A stretch of 64,000 bases of DNA from Sphingomonadales bacterium Ga0077531 (GCA_001464915.1 LNED01000022.1:1-64000), one strand, 5' to 3'. Shown: positions 19,049 to 29,440, counted from the first letter of the stretch. Translations and numbers: made by a program. The notes: a model not told the origin generated them from the sequence alone.

Positions 19049-19897
19049 CTATTCAAAGGTCGCCGCAAGGCCCTCGGGCGAATGTCCGGCCAGCTGCCGA
19101 TGAATTGCAGCGATCACGACAAGGAAGATCACCCCAATTCCGGTATTCACCGCCGCGTTGACAACGCCCAGCCCAATCGCTGCGATATCAGACCCAAGCG
19201 CTGACAGCACCAGCCCGAGTATGCCGGTCACCAGTGCGGAAATAATGCCGATGGTGAAGAACAAGAGCAGCAGGAACGCCGCGATGCGAAAGCTGTTGCC
19301 CTTGGTCAGTTGCCATGACCGGGTAAGTGCCCTGATCGGGTTGCGGATCCCGTCAATCGCGATCACTGGGGCGATCAGTGTGAACTTCACAAACACGTAG
19401 AAGCCGACCGCTACCAGCACTGCGCCCACCAGCAGCGTGGCGCCCGGCGACCCTGCCGCCGACACCAAGCCAAGGGGGATGCCGATCAACAGCGCCACAC
19501 CCAAGGCACTGAGCAATTGCGCGGCGAGATAGGGAAATAGGCTGGCAAAACCTGTGGTTAGAGCCTCCCGCACCGTCGGGCGCGCGCGGTCGGTCAGCAG
19601 CGCCAGCAGGCTCATCGAACCGATGAACTGCGCTAAGGTCATCGCCAGAAACATCGGCCAATTATCGGCATAGGCCTGCGTCATCTGGTTTATCATCGCC
19701 TGAAACGCGACCTGCGGATCAGCACCATCCGGGCCAGCCACTGGGGGATTGACGAGGTCCGGCGCGAACAATGCGAGCGCCAGTGAAGGCAGGAAGAAGA
19801 ACAGCCCGGCAATCGCGCCAATCGTGTCGCGGTTGCTGCCGATCAGCCCGGTTGCGTGGGTCCAGGCCTTGCCCATGTCGAGCTTGCGGTTTGTCAT
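19049..19897 (-). CDS. YciC/GPDP-membrane-domain-like integral membrane protein
   Basis: A 282-residue protein with six hydrophobic segments. The stretch [20 protein letters not shown] followed by a tryptophan and a Lys-Gly pair is typical of membrane proteins related to YciC and to the membrane domain of glycerophosphodiester phosphodiesterases. No catalytic domain is attached. Function is unknown; roles in envelope maintenance are suggested for relatives. It heads a two-gene leftward unit with the MFS carrier and is divergent from lipB. Confidence 0.8.
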   Translation of the reverse strand: MTNRKLDMGKAWTHATGLIGSNRDTIGAIAGLFFFLPSLALALFAPDLVNPPVAGPDGADPQVAFQAMINQMTQAYADNWPMFLAMTLAQFIGSMSLLALLTDRARPTVREALTTGFASLFPYLAAQLLSALGVALLIGIPLGLVSAAGSPGATLLVGAVLVAVGFYVFVKFTLIAPVIAIDGIRNPIRALTRSWQLTKGNSFRIAAFLLLLFFTIGIISALVTGILGLVLSALGSDIAAIGLGVVNAAVNTGIGVIFLVVIAAIHRQLAGHSPEGLAATFE

Positions 19898-19953
19898 ATC
19901 CCTGCTTTCAATCGCCTCTTGATCTCGGCGTGCAATGCCCCCACCGCTGCGTC

Positions 19954-20643
19954 ATGGCAAGCACTGCTCCTGCATCTACGTTGGGACCCGCAATTGAGTG
20001 GAGGCGTGACAGCGCACCTGTTTCCTACACACAGGCGCTGGCCGATATGGAAGCGCGCAATGCGGCAGTGTTTGCGGGCGAAGCGGCGGAGTTGATCTGG
20101 CTGCTCGAACACCCCCCCGTCTACACCGCTGGCACCAGCGCTGATCCGGCGGAGCTGGTCGACCCCCGTTTCGAGGTGGTCGAGGCCGGGCGGGGCGGGC
20201 GCTACACCTACCATGGGCCGGGTCAAAGGGTGGGCTACCTCGTGCTAGACCTAGGCAAGCGGGGCCGAGACGTGCGCTGCTTCGTCCACGCGATCGAAGG
20301 CTGGGTAATTGCCACGCTCGCTAGCTTTGGCGTTGAAAGTTGGCGCGCTGAAGGCCGGGTCGGCATCTGGACGCGCGATATTGACGGCAGCGAAGCCAAG
20401 ATCGGCGCGATTGGCGTTCGGGTGCGGCGCTGGGTGACGATGCATGGCTTTTCGGTGAACCTCGATCCTGACCTCAGCCATTTTGGCGGGATCGTGCCTT
20501 GCGGGATTGCCGAATTTGGCGTGACCAGTCTGGCGCGGTTGGGGCTGACGGTTTCGGCGGAGCAATGGGACGCGGCGTTGATGGCAACCAGCGATGATTT
20601 CCTTGACGCACTCGGCGGCCTTGCGCGAAAGGCGTGCGGATGA
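19954..20643 (+). CDS. lipB: Lipoyl(octanoyl) transferase
   Basis: Transfers octanoate from acyl carrier protein to lipoyl domains of 2-oxoacid dehydrogenases and the glycine-cleavage H protein. At 229 residues it has family length. It shows [11 protein letters not shown], the catalytic Lys in [11 protein letters not shown] and the catalytic Cys (about C183) in IVPCGI. I chose the ATG at 19954 because the longer frame adds an Arg/Cys-rich leader without homology and overlaps the divergent membrane gene. Confidence 0.95.
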   Translation: MASTAPASTLGPAIEWRRDSAPVSYTQALADMEARNAAVFAGEAAELIWLLEHPPVYTAGTSADPAELVDPRFEVVEAGRGGRYTYHGPGQRVGYLVLDLGKRGRDVRCFVHAIEGWVIATLASFGVESWRAEGRVGIWTRDIDGSEAKIGAIGVRVRRWVTMHGFSVNLDPDLSHFGGIVPCGIAEFGVTSLARLGLTVSAEQWDAALMATSDDFLDALGGLARKACG

Positions 20644-20945
20644 AACGCGCCGCCATTCTAACCCTCGCCCTTCTCGCGGCAGCCTGCACCGAGGAAGCGG
20701 CCGCGCCGGCCGATCAGCGGGCAGCGGCGGCGGGCGAAGTGTTGGGCGGCGAAATCAGCGATGCGATGATTCCGCTGGAGCGGCTTGAGTCGCAAGCCCC
20801 GCTCGCACCGCAGCAAGCCCCCGCGGCAGCCGATGTCGACGCGGATCAACCGGAAATCACCCCCGCCGCAGGGATCGAAGGTGGGCCTCCAAGCGAAGGG
20901 GCCGAGCCAGCAACCGCTGCCCCGGCCCCCGAACCTGCGGAATAA
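20640..20945 (+). CDS. Small Ala/Pro-rich lipoprotein
   Basis: A 101-residue protein with a lipoprotein signal (hydrophobic stretch, then LAAAC with Cys at 16). A low-complexity mature part rich in Ala, Glu, Pro and Gln follows. Its ATG overlaps the lipB stop (ATGA), so it is translationally coupled; a GTG two codons earlier is possible. No domain recognised. It ends 9 bp before a convergent gene. Confidence 0.7.
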   Translation: MKRAAILTLALLAAACTEEAAAPADQRAAAAGEVLGGEISDAMIPLERLESQAPLAPQQAPAAADVDADQPEITPAAGIEGGPPSEGAEPATAAPAPEPAE

Positions 20946-20954
20946 AGCTCCCGA

Positions 20955-22067
20955 TTACTCGGCGGCCTGCGCCTGTTCTTCTTCGAGCGTCGGGTAATCG
21001 ACGTAACCCTGCGGAATCGGGAAATACCAGCTTTTGGGGACGTCCTTGTTCGGGTTCCAGTGCGCGCCCACCGCAATCCGCTTTTCCAGATCGGGGTTGG
21101 AGATGTAGGGGCGGCCGAAGCTGACCGCATCGCACTTGCCGCTGGTTACGTCGGCCACGGCTTCCTCGGCGGTGTAATCGCTGTTGAGGATCAGCGGGCC
21201 GGTGTAGATCTGGCGGATCAGCGGGCTTTGCTTGGGCACATCGGTCTGGCCGAATGTGCCTTCGGGGCCGGGTTCGCGCAGTTCGACAAAGGCGAGGCCT
21301 AACTCTTCGCAAACCTTGGCCGCCGCGCCGAAGGTGGCTGCCGGGTTGCTGTCATTCGCGCCCTGCGAATCGCCGTTGGGCGACAGGCGGATGCCGACGC
21401 GGTCTGCGCCCCAGACGTCGATCAACGCTTCGAGCACTTCGCGCATGAAGCGGGTGCGGTTTTCGGGGCTGCCGCCATATTCATCGGTGCGAAGGTTGGT
21501 GTTATCGCGCAGGAACTGGTCCACGAGGTAGCCATTGGCGCCGTGCAGCTGCACCCCGTCAAAGCCGGCCTTTTTGGCATTCTCGGCAGCACGGCGGTAA
21601 TCACCGATTGTGCGCTGAATGTCTTCGTGCGTCATCGCGCGCGCTTCGGCGTAGGGCAACTTGCCCTGCGGGGTGTGGGCATCGCCGGGCGCTGTGGTTG
21701 CGCTGGCGGAAACTGGCGGATTGCCATCGAGGAACACCGGGTGGACGATCCGCCCCATGTGCCACAGCTGCATCACGATCAGGCCGCCTTCTTCGTGGAC
21801 GGCCTTGGTGGTGGCCTTCCAAGCTTCGGTCTGCTCGTCGCTCCAGATGCCGGGTGCTGACGGCCAACCAAGGCCTTCGCGGCTGATGCCGGTCGCTTCA
21901 GTCAGGATCATGCCCGCGCCTGCACGCTGGCGGTAATATGTCGCCATCAGCTCGTTGGGAGTGAACATCGGCTCAGCCGCGCGGCCGCGCGTAAGAGGGG
22001 CCATGTGGATGCGGTTCTTGGCGTGAAGCGCGCCCATCTGGAGCGGCTGAAACAAGACGTCATGCAT
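20955..22067 (-). CDS. Old-yellow-enzyme family NADH:flavin oxidoreductase (alkene reductase)
   Basis: A 370-residue FMN TIM-barrel enzyme. The HGANGYLVDQFL motif supplies the active-site His/Asn pair, DEYGGSPENRTRF is the family loop, and FGRPYISNP is near the phosphate-binding end. It would reduce activated C=C bonds or nitro compounds with NAD(P)H, like NemA/N-ethylmaleimide reductase. I start at 22067, which has an AAGGA site about 10 bp upstream; an ATG at 22109 would add 14 unrelated residues. Confidence 0.93.
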   Translation of the reverse strand: MHDVLFQPLQMGALHAKNRIHMAPLTRGRAAEPMFTPNELMATYYRQRAGAGMILTEATGISREGLGWPSAPGIWSDEQTEAWKATTKAVHEEGGLIVMQLWHMGRIVHPVFLDGNPPVSASATTAPGDAHTPQGKLPYAEARAMTHEDIQRTIGDYRRAAENAKKAGFDGVQLHGANGYLVDQFLRDNTNLRTDEYGGSPENRTRFMREVLEALIDVWGADRVGIRLSPNGDSQGANDSNPAATFGAAAKVCEELGLAFVELREPGPEGTFGQTDVPKQSPLIRQIYTGPLILNSDYTAEEAVADVTSGKCDAVSFGRPYISNPDLEKRIAVGAHWNPNKDVPKSWYFPIPQGYVDYPTLEEEQAQAAE

Positions 22068-22137
22068 ATGTGGGTAATCCTTTTGGACCAGTTTCGATTG
22101 GCTATCCAATTGGCGACTGCGAGGCTAGGGCGCAAGG

Positions 22138-23046
22138 ATGGAAAATGAGGGTGCTGCCCAAGCAAATCTTGTTGGAGAAGCCCCCGAGCTAGCAGGGCGC
22201 CCGGCGGCGTGGCTGCTGCTAGCCGCTCTGCTGGCTGGGAATATCGCGCTGGCGCTGGGGCCGTGGTTCGTGCGCGAGGCCGATACCGGCCCGGTTTCCG
22301 CCGGGTTCTGGCGGCTGTTTCTGGCGCTGCCGTTTCTGGTGATCCTGGCGCGGGCGAACGGCCAGCGGCTGACGGGAATGGGCGCCAAGACGCTGGGGCT
22401 GGTGGCGCTGGGCGCGGTGACCTTCGCTTTGGACTTGGCGAGCTGGCACATCGGCATCGGCATGACCCGGCTGGGCAATGCGACGCTGTTCGGCAATGCC
22501 GGGTCGATCGTGCTGCTGTTCTGGGGCTTTATCGCCGCGCGGATGCTGCCGAAGGGGCTGGAGTGGTTGGCGATTGTGTTCGCGCTGGCGGGCGCGGCGA
22601 TCCTGATGGGGCGCAGCCTTGAGATTTCCAACGCGACGCTGATCGGCGACCTGTTCTGCCTCGCCGCCGGGCTGCTTTACGCGGTGTACCTGCTGACCTT
22701 GCAGGGCGCGCGGGGCGCGTTCGGATCGTGGAGCCTGCTTGTCTGGGTGAGCCTGTTCGGCTGCCCGGTGCTGTTGGGGTTAGCGGTGTTGCTGGGCGAG
22801 CCGGTGTGGCCGGGGGATTGGACGCCGGTGATCGGGCTGTTCGTTGTCAGCCAGCTGATCGGGCAGGGGCTGATGGTCTATTCTCTCAAATACTTCCCGC
22901 CGCTGGTGGTAGGGCTGGCGCTGTTGACCCAGCCTGCGGTGGCTTCGCTCTATGGCTGGCTGGCGTTTGGCGAGGTGCTGAGCGGGTTGGATGTGGTCGG
23001 GATGGTGATGGTGGGCGCAGCGCTGGCGGTGTCGCGGGCAAAATAA
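22138..23046 (+). CDS. EamA/DMT-family transporter
   Basis: A 302-residue inner-membrane protein with ten hydrophobic helices forming two EamA repeats (about 25-155 and 165-300). Members export metabolites or amino acids; the substrate cannot be predicted. It is divergent from the old-yellow-enzyme gene (70 bp apart), so a shared promoter region is possible. Confidence 0.9.
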   Translation: MENEGAAQANLVGEAPELAGRPAAWLLLAALLAGNIALALGPWFVREADTGPVSAGFWRLFLALPFLVILARANGQRLTGMGAKTLGLVALGAVTFALDLASWHIGIGMTRLGNATLFGNAGSIVLLFWGFIAARMLPKGLEWLAIVFALAGAAILMGRSLEISNATLIGDLFCLAAGLLYAVYLLTLQGARGAFGSWSLLVWVSLFGCPVLLGLAVLLGEPVWPGDWTPVIGLFVVSQLIGQGLMVYSLKYFPPLVVGLALLTQPAVASLYGWLAFGEVLSGLDVVGMVMVGAALAVSRAK

Positions 23047-23054
23047 CCGATCCG

Positions 23055-24380
23055 CTAAATCGCTGTGGCCTTTGTAAATTTGGCGTAGCGCGCTTCCACC
23101 AGATCAAGATCAGGCCCTGCCAGCGCCTCTCGCACCTGGAGAATGAGCCGCTCCCCTTCCTGACGCAGCACCTTCTCGCGCGTTTCGTCGTTCATAGTGG
23201 ATGCGGTGTCCGCGATCACCTCCAGCGCGACGAGAGACGCCGCCGGGCTGCTCGCCACGCCGCTGCGCATCGTGCCAAACCCACGTCCGACAAAATGCGC
23301 AAAATCATCGTTGCGCAGGATCAGTCGCTCACTTCCTGTGTCATCTTTACCGCCAATCACCCGAATAAGGTCACGCTTGGCCAATTCCGATGTGGCTGCG
23401 CCCAGCCAGTGCAGCGCCGTGATTGCAGTAAACGGATCGTTGATGCCCGGCGACAAGGCGCGAAGCCCGATTTCTACCAGTTCATCCATGAGGAAATGGA
23501 TGTCCTGCACCGGCGTTCGCTGCCCGCCGAGTGTGAAGCAGTCAGCAACCTCATCATCGCGCAAATCGTCCAGATCATCATCGGCGTCCCAATAGATCAA
23601 CCGCATATCTGGGTGGACAAAATCTCCGGCGCGCACTCCCAGTTTGATGTGCCCACCAACCTTCTGGGCGATCCTGTCTAGCCGCTGGAAATTGATATGC
23701 TGAATATAGCCGGTTCGATCCGCGACAACTGCGCGCCCCTGCGGCGCTTCGGGTTGCAACTTGCCGGTGGCATCATTGGGAAAGTTGGAACGAATATCTT
23801 TGAGCAACCGCTCGCCGATCCCCTGCAGCACGGAATTGATCCGGATCGAGGCGGGGATGTGATGGAGGAAATACACCAACACGGCGATAGAGAAGCCCAT
23901 CAAGACATACGCCACTAGCAGCGAAAATTGCGGAACAAATCCCGCCGCGCCGCTCGCTGCGTCAAGTGCGCTGAGCGCCTGTTCGTCCGCTTCGCGCACG
24001 GTGCGCAACGTTGTTATCGCAAACACGAACGTGGCAATGAAGGTCGCAAGGCTGAATTGATTGCCGCGATCCTCCATGAAGTTGGTCAGTACGCGGGGCC
24101 CATAGGTACCGCTGGCATAAGACACTGCGGCGATCGTGATCGAAAAAACCGTCGAAGCCACGCCAATCATCGACCCGGCGATAACTGTGAGCATATTGGA
24201 CGCCCCCTGCGGGCGCGCGGGCTCGATCCATTTAATGCCATCAAGCCAATCGGCCCAGCCAATCCGATCAAGATAGACGGTCGCCAGCGACAACAGAAAC
24301 GCGGCGACCGAAAGCACTGCCGGGTAAAACCAGTAACTGGCATTGATACGCTGCCAGCGGGTGACGAGGAATCCGATCAT
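23055..24380 (-). CDS. DUF2254 family membrane protein
   Basis: A 441-residue protein. It has four N-terminal TM segments (about 15-40, 60-85, 105-130 and 150-170), followed by a soluble C-terminal domain with conserved SPGINDPFTAITAL (about residue 305). This matches the DUF2254 family, whose function is unknown. It ends 8 bp from the convergent EamA gene. Confidence 0.85.
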   Translation of the reverse strand: MIGFLVTRWQRINASYWFYPAVLSVAAFLLSLATVYLDRIGWADWLDGIKWIEPARPQGASNMLTVIAGSMIGVASTVFSITIAAVSYASGTYGPRVLTNFMEDRGNQFSLATFIATFVFAITTLRTVREADEQALSALDAASGAAGFVPQFSLLVAYVLMGFSIAVLVYFLHHIPASIRINSVLQGIGERLLKDIRSNFPNDATGKLQPEAPQGRAVVADRTGYIQHINFQRLDRIAQKVGGHIKLGVRAGDFVHPDMRLIYWDADDDLDDLRDDEVADCFTLGGQRTPVQDIHFLMDELVEIGLRALSPGINDPFTAITALHWLGAATSELAKRDLIRVIGGKDDTGSERLILRNDDFAHFVGRGFGTMRSGVASSPAASLVALEVIADTASTMNDETREKVLRQEGERLILQVREALAGPDLDLVEARYAKFTKATAI

Positions 24381-24441
24381 GGGTGACCTTTAACAGGGTA
24401 GAGGGGGAGAAGCATTGCCGCGAACCCCAACGGCCACACAC

Positions 24442-25443
24442 TCAATCCCCGCTGAAGTGCACCTTGCCCAAGTCCCCCATGCCCACAGTTCCGCTCGCCA
24501 TGTCCAGCATCCGGTCGAGGCTGCGCTTGGCGCGCAGGCGCATCCCTTCTTCGATTTCGATCTGGGGCGAGAGGTCGCGCAGGGCGGTGTACATCTTCTC
24601 CATCGTGTTCAGCGCCATGTAGGGGCAGATGTTGCACGAACAGTTCCCGTCCGCGCCGGGAGCGCCGATGAAGGTCTTGTTCGGCAGCGCCTTTTCCATC
24701 TGGTGGATGATGTGCGGCTCGGTCGCGACGATCAGTGTGTCGCCGGGGAAGGTCTTAGCAAAGCTCAAGATGCCGCTGGTCGAGCCGACGTAATCGGCGT
24801 GATCAATGATCGTCGGCGGGCATTCCGGGTGCGCGGCGACGGGCGCGCCGGGATATTGCTCTTTCAGCTTGAGCAGCTCGGTTTCGCTGAACGCCTCATG
24901 GACGATGCACACGCCGGGCCACAGCAGCATTTCGCGGTTGAACTTGCGGCTGAGATAGCCGCCAAGGTGCCGGTCAGGGCCGAAGATGATCTTCTGTTCG
25001 GGCGGGATCTGGGCGAGGATGGTCTCGGCGCTGGAGCTGGTCACGATCACATCGGAGAGCGCTTTCACCTCGGTCGAGCAATTGATGTAGGTCAACGCGA
25101 TGTGATCGGGGTGGGCTTCGCGGAACGCGCGGAATTTCTCGGGCGGGCAGCTATCTTCAAGGCTGCACCCGGCGTCCATGTCGGGCAGGATCACGGTCTT
25201 CTGGGGGCTGAGGATCTTGGCGGTGTCGGCCATGAACTTGACCCCGCAAAACAGGATCACGTTCGCATCGGTCGCCGCTGCCTTGCGGCTGAGTTCGAGG
25301 CTGTCGCCCACGAAGTCGGCAATGTCCTGAATATCCGGCGTCTGGTAATAATGCGCGAGGATCACCGCGTTGCGTTCTTTGCGCAAACGGTCGATCCCGG
25401 CCAGCAGATCGGCGCCGGTGGGGTTCTTGGTCAGGATGCTCAT
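24442..25443 (-). CDS. nadA: Quinolinate synthase A
   Basis: Condenses iminoaspartate with dihydroxyacetone phosphate to quinolinate in de novo NAD synthesis. At 333 residues it belongs to the short form. Cysteines in FCGVKFM (C66), WPGVCIVHE (C179) and CNICPYM (C273) are the likely [4Fe-4S] ligands. LAHYYQ and TEPHIIHQM are conserved substrate-site motifs. nadB and nadC are not in the window. Confidence 0.95.
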   Translation of the reverse strand: MSILTKNPTGADLLAGIDRLRKERNAVILAHYYQTPDIQDIADFVGDSLELSRKAAATDANVILFCGVKFMADTAKILSPQKTVILPDMDAGCSLEDSCPPEKFRAFREAHPDHIALTYINCSTEVKALSDVIVTSSSAETILAQIPPEQKIIFGPDRHLGGYLSRKFNREMLLWPGVCIVHEAFSETELLKLKEQYPGAPVAAHPECPPTIIDHADYVGSTSGILSFAKTFPGDTLIVATEPHIIHQMEKALPNKTFIGAPGADGNCSCNICPYMALNTMEKMYTALRDLSPQIEIEEGMRLRAKRSLDRMLDMASGTVGMGDLGKVHFSGD

Positions 25444-25551
25444 TGGTCAGTCCCCGTCGTCTCAGGAACCGCCGATATAGGGGGCGTGGCGCGATTTTCG
25501 AGCGAAAAGCGCCCCCCTTTGCCAGACCGCTCGCCTAACCAGACCGCTCGC

Positions 25552-26325
25552 TTACATTGTGAAGCCGGGCGGGAGGAACGCTGCCATCGGCCGTTCGGCA
25601 CCGGGCGTTCCGGCAATCACCCACTCGGTCAGCGCAATTCCGGGCGGCGAATAGGCCAGCGCCATTGAGGCCACAAACAGCCCGACATTGACGCCCATCC
25701 CCCACCAATAGGCTGGATGCACCCGGCCATCGCGGCGCCAGTCGACAATCATAGCGATCACCGGAAAGATGAACGACAGCGTGACGATGATTGTCCATGC
25801 ATAGGGAATCAGCAACGGCATCGGCATCAGTCGGCCCAGGCCGGGGCCGGTCAGCATGCTCATCGCCACCAGCATCAGACGCCGATGCCAGCCAGTATGG
25901 CGGCTCACGCGCAGGGCCCGCGCTGCCACCAAGCCGAAGGCCAGCAGCCCTGCGAGGTTGCTGATGAAAAATTCGTTCTGCGAAAAGAAAAACGGTCCGC
26001 CGGTGCTGCGCGCTGTCACCACGATAATCATGCAGCCCGCCGCCACCATCAGCGGAATCCAGGCATAGGCGAGCTTGCCAAGCCGGATGTGGAGCGCCAG
26101 ATTTCCGGTGGTGATCGTGGCGTGCTGCGCAAGATACAGCCCGATCCAGCCCATGAAGATTATGCCATGGACATGATAGGGCCACGGCGCGGCAAAGCTT
26201 GAGCGGCCCATTGCCAGATTGAACGAAAAGCCAGCGACAATAACCAGCGCCATCACCAGCGCCATGATTAGGAAAAAGCGCGTGCCTTCCACCGGCGTGC
26301 GGCGCGGTGCTGCTGCTGTAGCCAT
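25552..26325 (-). CDS. Seven-TM membrane protein, unknown function
   Basis: A 257-residue protein with about seven TM segments. A HVHGIIFMGWIGLYLAQH helix and a GWHRRLMLVAM loop place conserved histidines in or near the membrane, as in heme- or quinone-associated families, but no cofactor site can be proven. It is similar in plan (His-containing helices, basic loops) to the protein at 46416-47150, though not an obvious duplicate. It stands alone between nadA and the metallo-hydrolase gene. Confidence 0.75.
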   Translation of the reverse strand: MATAAAPRRTPVEGTRFFLIMALVMALVIVAGFSFNLAMGRSSFAAPWPYHVHGIIFMGWIGLYLAQHATITTGNLALHIRLGKLAYAWIPLMVAAGCMIIVVTARSTGGPFFFSQNEFFISNLAGLLAFGLVAARALRVSRHTGWHRRLMLVAMSMLTGPGLGRLMPMPLLIPYAWTIIVTLSFIFPVIAMIVDWRRDGRVHPAYWWGMGVNVGLFVASMALAYSPPGIALTEWVIAGTPGAERPMAAFLPPGFTM

Positions 26326-26405
26326 CCCGACTTCCCCCCGAAAGCGTCCCGGATGGTCATTTGATCACGGATTGCCCCGCCCTGCAAGCCGGTGCGCGAA
26401 AAGCG

Positions 26406-27284
26406 TCAGACAGCCTGCCACACTGCGCCGTCGCGCCGAGCCGCCCCGCGCTTTTCCAAATCGATCAGATGCGCGGTTACGCTCATTTCCGCGGCCGGGA
26501 TCAGGCGCGGGTCGAGGCCTTTGTACATATCGGGGATGAAACCGCTGACCGGACGAGCGGCCTCTCCCATCAGGCGCAGGATCTGCGCTTCACGCTGGCG
26601 TCGGTGGCCGATCATGCCGCGCACCAACTGGCGCGGTTTCTCGATCGCGGCGCCGTGGGCGGAGTGATAGCGCACGTCTTCGCGCACCATCAGCTTGTCG
26701 AGGCTCGCCATGTAGTCGCCCATGTCGCCATCGGGCGGGATCACCACGCTGGTCGACCAACCCATCACGTGATCGCCGGTGAAAAGCGCGCCGCTTTCTT
26801 CGAGCGCATAGCACAGGTGGTTCGAGGTGTGCCCCGGCGTGGCGACCGCAGTCAGCGTCCAGCCGGTGCCGCGCATGCCTTCGCCATCGGCCAGAACACG
26901 GTCGGGGGCATAGGTCGGGTCGAACGCCTCGTCCGAACGCGGCCCGTCAACCTGCAGCACCAGTGGCGCGCAGCCGACAATCGGCGCGCCGGTCAACTCT
27001 GCCAGCGGCGCAGCGGCGGGGGAATGGTCACGGTGGGTGTGGGTGCACATGATGGCCACCACCTTGCGTCCTGCCACAGCGGCGACGATCGCATCGATAT
27101 GTGCCGCCTCGTTCGGGCCGGGATCGATCACCGCGCAGTCCGGCCCGCCCGCTTCGCCCACCACATAGGTCTGCGTCCCAGTGAAGGTATAGGGCGAGGG
27201 ATTGGGCGCGAGCACGCGCATGACCAGCGGCTCAACCGCATCGGCAAGGCCGGTGGGCCAGGGTTGGGGAGGGATCGTGACCAT
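26406..27284 (-). CDS. Metallo-beta-lactamase-fold hydrolase
   Basis: A 292-residue protein. The metal-binding motif THTHRDHSPAA (HxHxDH) lies near residue 80, with further ligands in TPGHTSNH and the distal SAHGAA. A C-terminal helical, winged-helix-like segment (about 235-290) matches the LACTB2/RNase-Z-like hydrolases. The substrate is unknown; thioesters or RNA are possible in relatives. I begin at 27284 (MVTIPPQPWP), because the upstream extension overlaps the divergent glpK gene. Confidence 0.88.
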   Translation of the reverse strand: MVTIPPQPWPTGLADAVEPLVMRVLAPNPSPYTFTGTQTYVVGEAGGPDCAVIDPGPNEAAHIDAIVAAVAGRKVVAIMCTHTHRDHSPAAAPLAELTGAPIVGCAPLVLQVDGPRSDEAFDPTYAPDRVLADGEGMRGTGWTLTAVATPGHTSNHLCYALEESGALFTGDHVMGWSTSVVIPPDGDMGDYMASLDKLMVREDVRYHSAHGAAIEKPRQLVRGMIGHRRQREAQILRLMGEAARPVSGFIPDMYKGLDPRLIPAAEMSVTAHLIDLEKRGAARRDGAVWQAV

Positions 27285-27340
27285 GCCCTTGCATATGGCG
27301 AGCACCGTGGCAGATGTCACGCGGGAGAGAGGAATATCCC

Positions 27341-28813
27341 ATGGCTGACTACATCCTGGTGCTCGACGAAGGCACCACCTCGACGCGCGCGATGCTGTTT
27401 GCAGCCGACGGTGCGTTGGTCGCACAAGCGCAGGAGCCGCTGACCCAGCATTACCCGCAATCGGGCTGGGTCGAGCATGATCCACGCGAAATCTGGGACA
27501 AGAGCCTCGCCTGCGCACAAGCAGTGATCGCCAAGGTAGGCGGGGCGGCGAGCATCGCTTGCATCGGCATCACCAATCAGCGTGAAACCGTGGTGGCGTG
27601 GGACAATGCCACGGGCGAGCCGCTTACCAACGCCATCGTCTGGCAGGATCGCCGCACCGAACCGCTGTGCGCCCAATTGCGCGATGCAGGCCACGAAGGC
27701 GAAGTGCAGCGCCGCACCGGGCTGCTGCTCGACCCTTATTTCTCGGGCACCAAGATGCGCTGGATGCTTGATAATGTGCCCGAAGTTCGCAGCGCTGCGG
27801 AGCGTGGGACGCTGGCGTTCGGGACGGTTGAAAGCTGGCTGACCTTCAAGCTGACGGGCGGACGTGCCCATATATCGGACGCCAGCAATGCCAGTCGCAC
27901 GTTGCTGCTGGGGCTGGAGGATGCGCAGTTTGACGAAGGGCTGTGCCATTTGCTGGGCGTGCCGCTGTCCGCGCTGCCGGGCGTCGTCGATATGGCCGGG
28001 CCGCTCGCCATGACCGATCCGGCGCTGCTCGGCCGCGCCATCCCGATCACCGGGCTGGTCGGCGATCAGCAGGCGGCGACCATTGGGCAAGGCTGCCTCG
28101 CGCCGGGACAGACCAAGGCGACCTATGGCACCGGCGCCTTTGTGCTGACCTGTCAGGGGGCGGCGATCCCCCGCTCGACCCACCGTCTGCTCGGTACGGT
28201 GCTGACTCAGATTGAGGGCGCGCGCACTTATGCCATCGAAGGGTCGGTGTTTGTCGCCGGTAGCCTAGTGCAATGGTTGCGCGATTCGCTCGGGATTGTG
28301 CAGGTGGCGGAGGAGACCGAGGCGCTGGCGCGGTCGATCCCCGATAGCGGCGGCGTGGTGATCGTGCCTGCGCTCACCGGGCTGGGCGCGCCGCATTGGC
28401 AGGCCGAAGCGCGCGGGGTGATTGCGGGACTATCCTTTGCAAGCGGCAAGGCACATCTCGCTCGTGCGGCGCTGGAAGCTATGGCTCACCAGACGCATGA
28501 TCTCGCAACCGCCTTCGCTGCTGATGGGGCGGCGTGGCAGACGCTCCGGATCGATGGCGGCATGGCGGCGAATGACTGGATGGCGCAGGATCTCGCCGAT
28601 ATGCTGGGGATCACTGTCGAGCGGCCCGGCTTTGTCGAGACCACTGGGCTCGGCGCGGCGATGCTGGCGGCGACCGGGGCGGGGCTTTATCCAAGCCTTG
28701 ACGTGGCGGCAGAGGCGATGCGCGGTGAACTCGCCAAATTCACCCCGAATTTGGCAGCTGGCGTGCGCGAGGAACGGTTGATGCGCTGGCGCAAAGCGCT
28801 CGCCGCAGCCTGA
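27341..28813 (+). CDS. glpK: Glycerol kinase
   Basis: Phosphorylates glycerol to glycerol-3-phosphate with ATP. At 490 residues it has the FGGY-kinase signatures LDEGTTSTRAM at the N-terminus, VWQDRRT, GDQQAATIGQG and the C-terminal DGGMAANDWMAQ. The start at 27341 (MADYILVLDEG) matches the family N-terminus. It stands alone: no glpF or glpD is adjacent, and the next gene is convergent with 6 bp between stops. Confidence 0.95.
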   Translation: MADYILVLDEGTTSTRAMLFAADGALVAQAQEPLTQHYPQSGWVEHDPREIWDKSLACAQAVIAKVGGAASIACIGITNQRETVVAWDNATGEPLTNAIVWQDRRTEPLCAQLRDAGHEGEVQRRTGLLLDPYFSGTKMRWMLDNVPEVRSAAERGTLAFGTVESWLTFKLTGGRAHISDASNASRTLLLGLEDAQFDEGLCHLLGVPLSALPGVVDMAGPLAMTDPALLGRAIPITGLVGDQQAATIGQGCLAPGQTKATYGTGAFVLTCQGAAIPRSTHRLLGTVLTQIEGARTYAIEGSVFVAGSLVQWLRDSLGIVQVAEETEALARSIPDSGGVVIVPALTGLGAPHWQAEARGVIAGLSFASGKAHLARAALEAMAHQTHDLATAFAADGAAWQTLRIDGGMAANDWMAQDLADMLGITVERPGFVETTGLGAAMLAATGAGLYPSLDVAAEAMRGELAKFTPNLAAGVREERLMRWRKALAAA

Positions 28814-28819
28814 TCGGGT

Positions 28820-29281
28820 CTATCCTAGTCGCCCAAACTCGCGCCCGATGCGTTCCTGAAACGCGCGGGCCGGGGATACCATTTCGAAATGCTGACGCCA
28901 TGCCTCGTCCAGCCGGGCGATGCGTTGGTGCAGGCGTTCGGTATCGGCGATCAGCTCACGGGTTTCGGGTTCGAGCAGCGCGAGCTGACGTTCATCCGAC
29001 CCGCGATCGGGCGGCAGGCCACCATGCAGGCGCACCTGATTTTCGCTCAATTCGCCGGAAAACAGCGCACGCTGGTTAAGCAACCACGCCAATACGTGCA
29101 TCATTCGGGTGGTGGTCTTCAGCCCTTCGGTCGACAGCGCGAGGCGCAGGAAGGCATCTTCGCCAATCTGCGGCGCGCGCGTGCCTGCAGCAAACACCGC
29201 GCGCACTTCATCGGCGAGCACGAGTGCTTCGGTATATAGCGCCTCGACAATCGGGCGGGACAGACTGGTGGTTCGAGCCAT
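28820..29281 (-). CDS. RcdA/DUF1465-like protein
   Basis: A 153-residue mostly helical protein of the alphaproteobacterial DUF1465 family. It includes the segments GEDAFLRLALSTEGLKTTTR and WLLNQRALF (about 40-85). In Caulobacter the member RcdA is an adaptor for ClpXP degradation of CtrA; the same role here is an inference from family. I use the ATG at 29281, before MARTTSLSRP; the open frame upstream lacks homology. Confidence 0.82.
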   Translation of the reverse strand: MARTTSLSRPIVEALYTEALVLADEVRAVFAAGTRAPQIGEDAFLRLALSTEGLKTTTRMMHVLAWLLNQRALFSGELSENQVRLHGGLPPDRGSDERQLALLEPETRELIADTERLHQRIARLDEAWRQHFEMVSPARAFQERIGREFGRLG

Positions 29282-29440
29282 GATGGGCGCAAGATTACGC
29301 CGCGCGGCGCCTGCCCGCCACTGCAGTATGGTTACTTTCCGCGCAATTTTTGACTTCGTCCCGCCCCGGAACAGGTTGAACCGTTCGCTAACCATCTTTG
29401 TTTGCAGCCACCCATGGTGGCGCAGACCGCCCCCCCCGCC

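Noticed and set aside
22068..22109. Longer N-terminus for the old-yellow-enzyme
   Set aside because: The extra 14 residues do not match the family and the better ribosome site serves the start at 22067.
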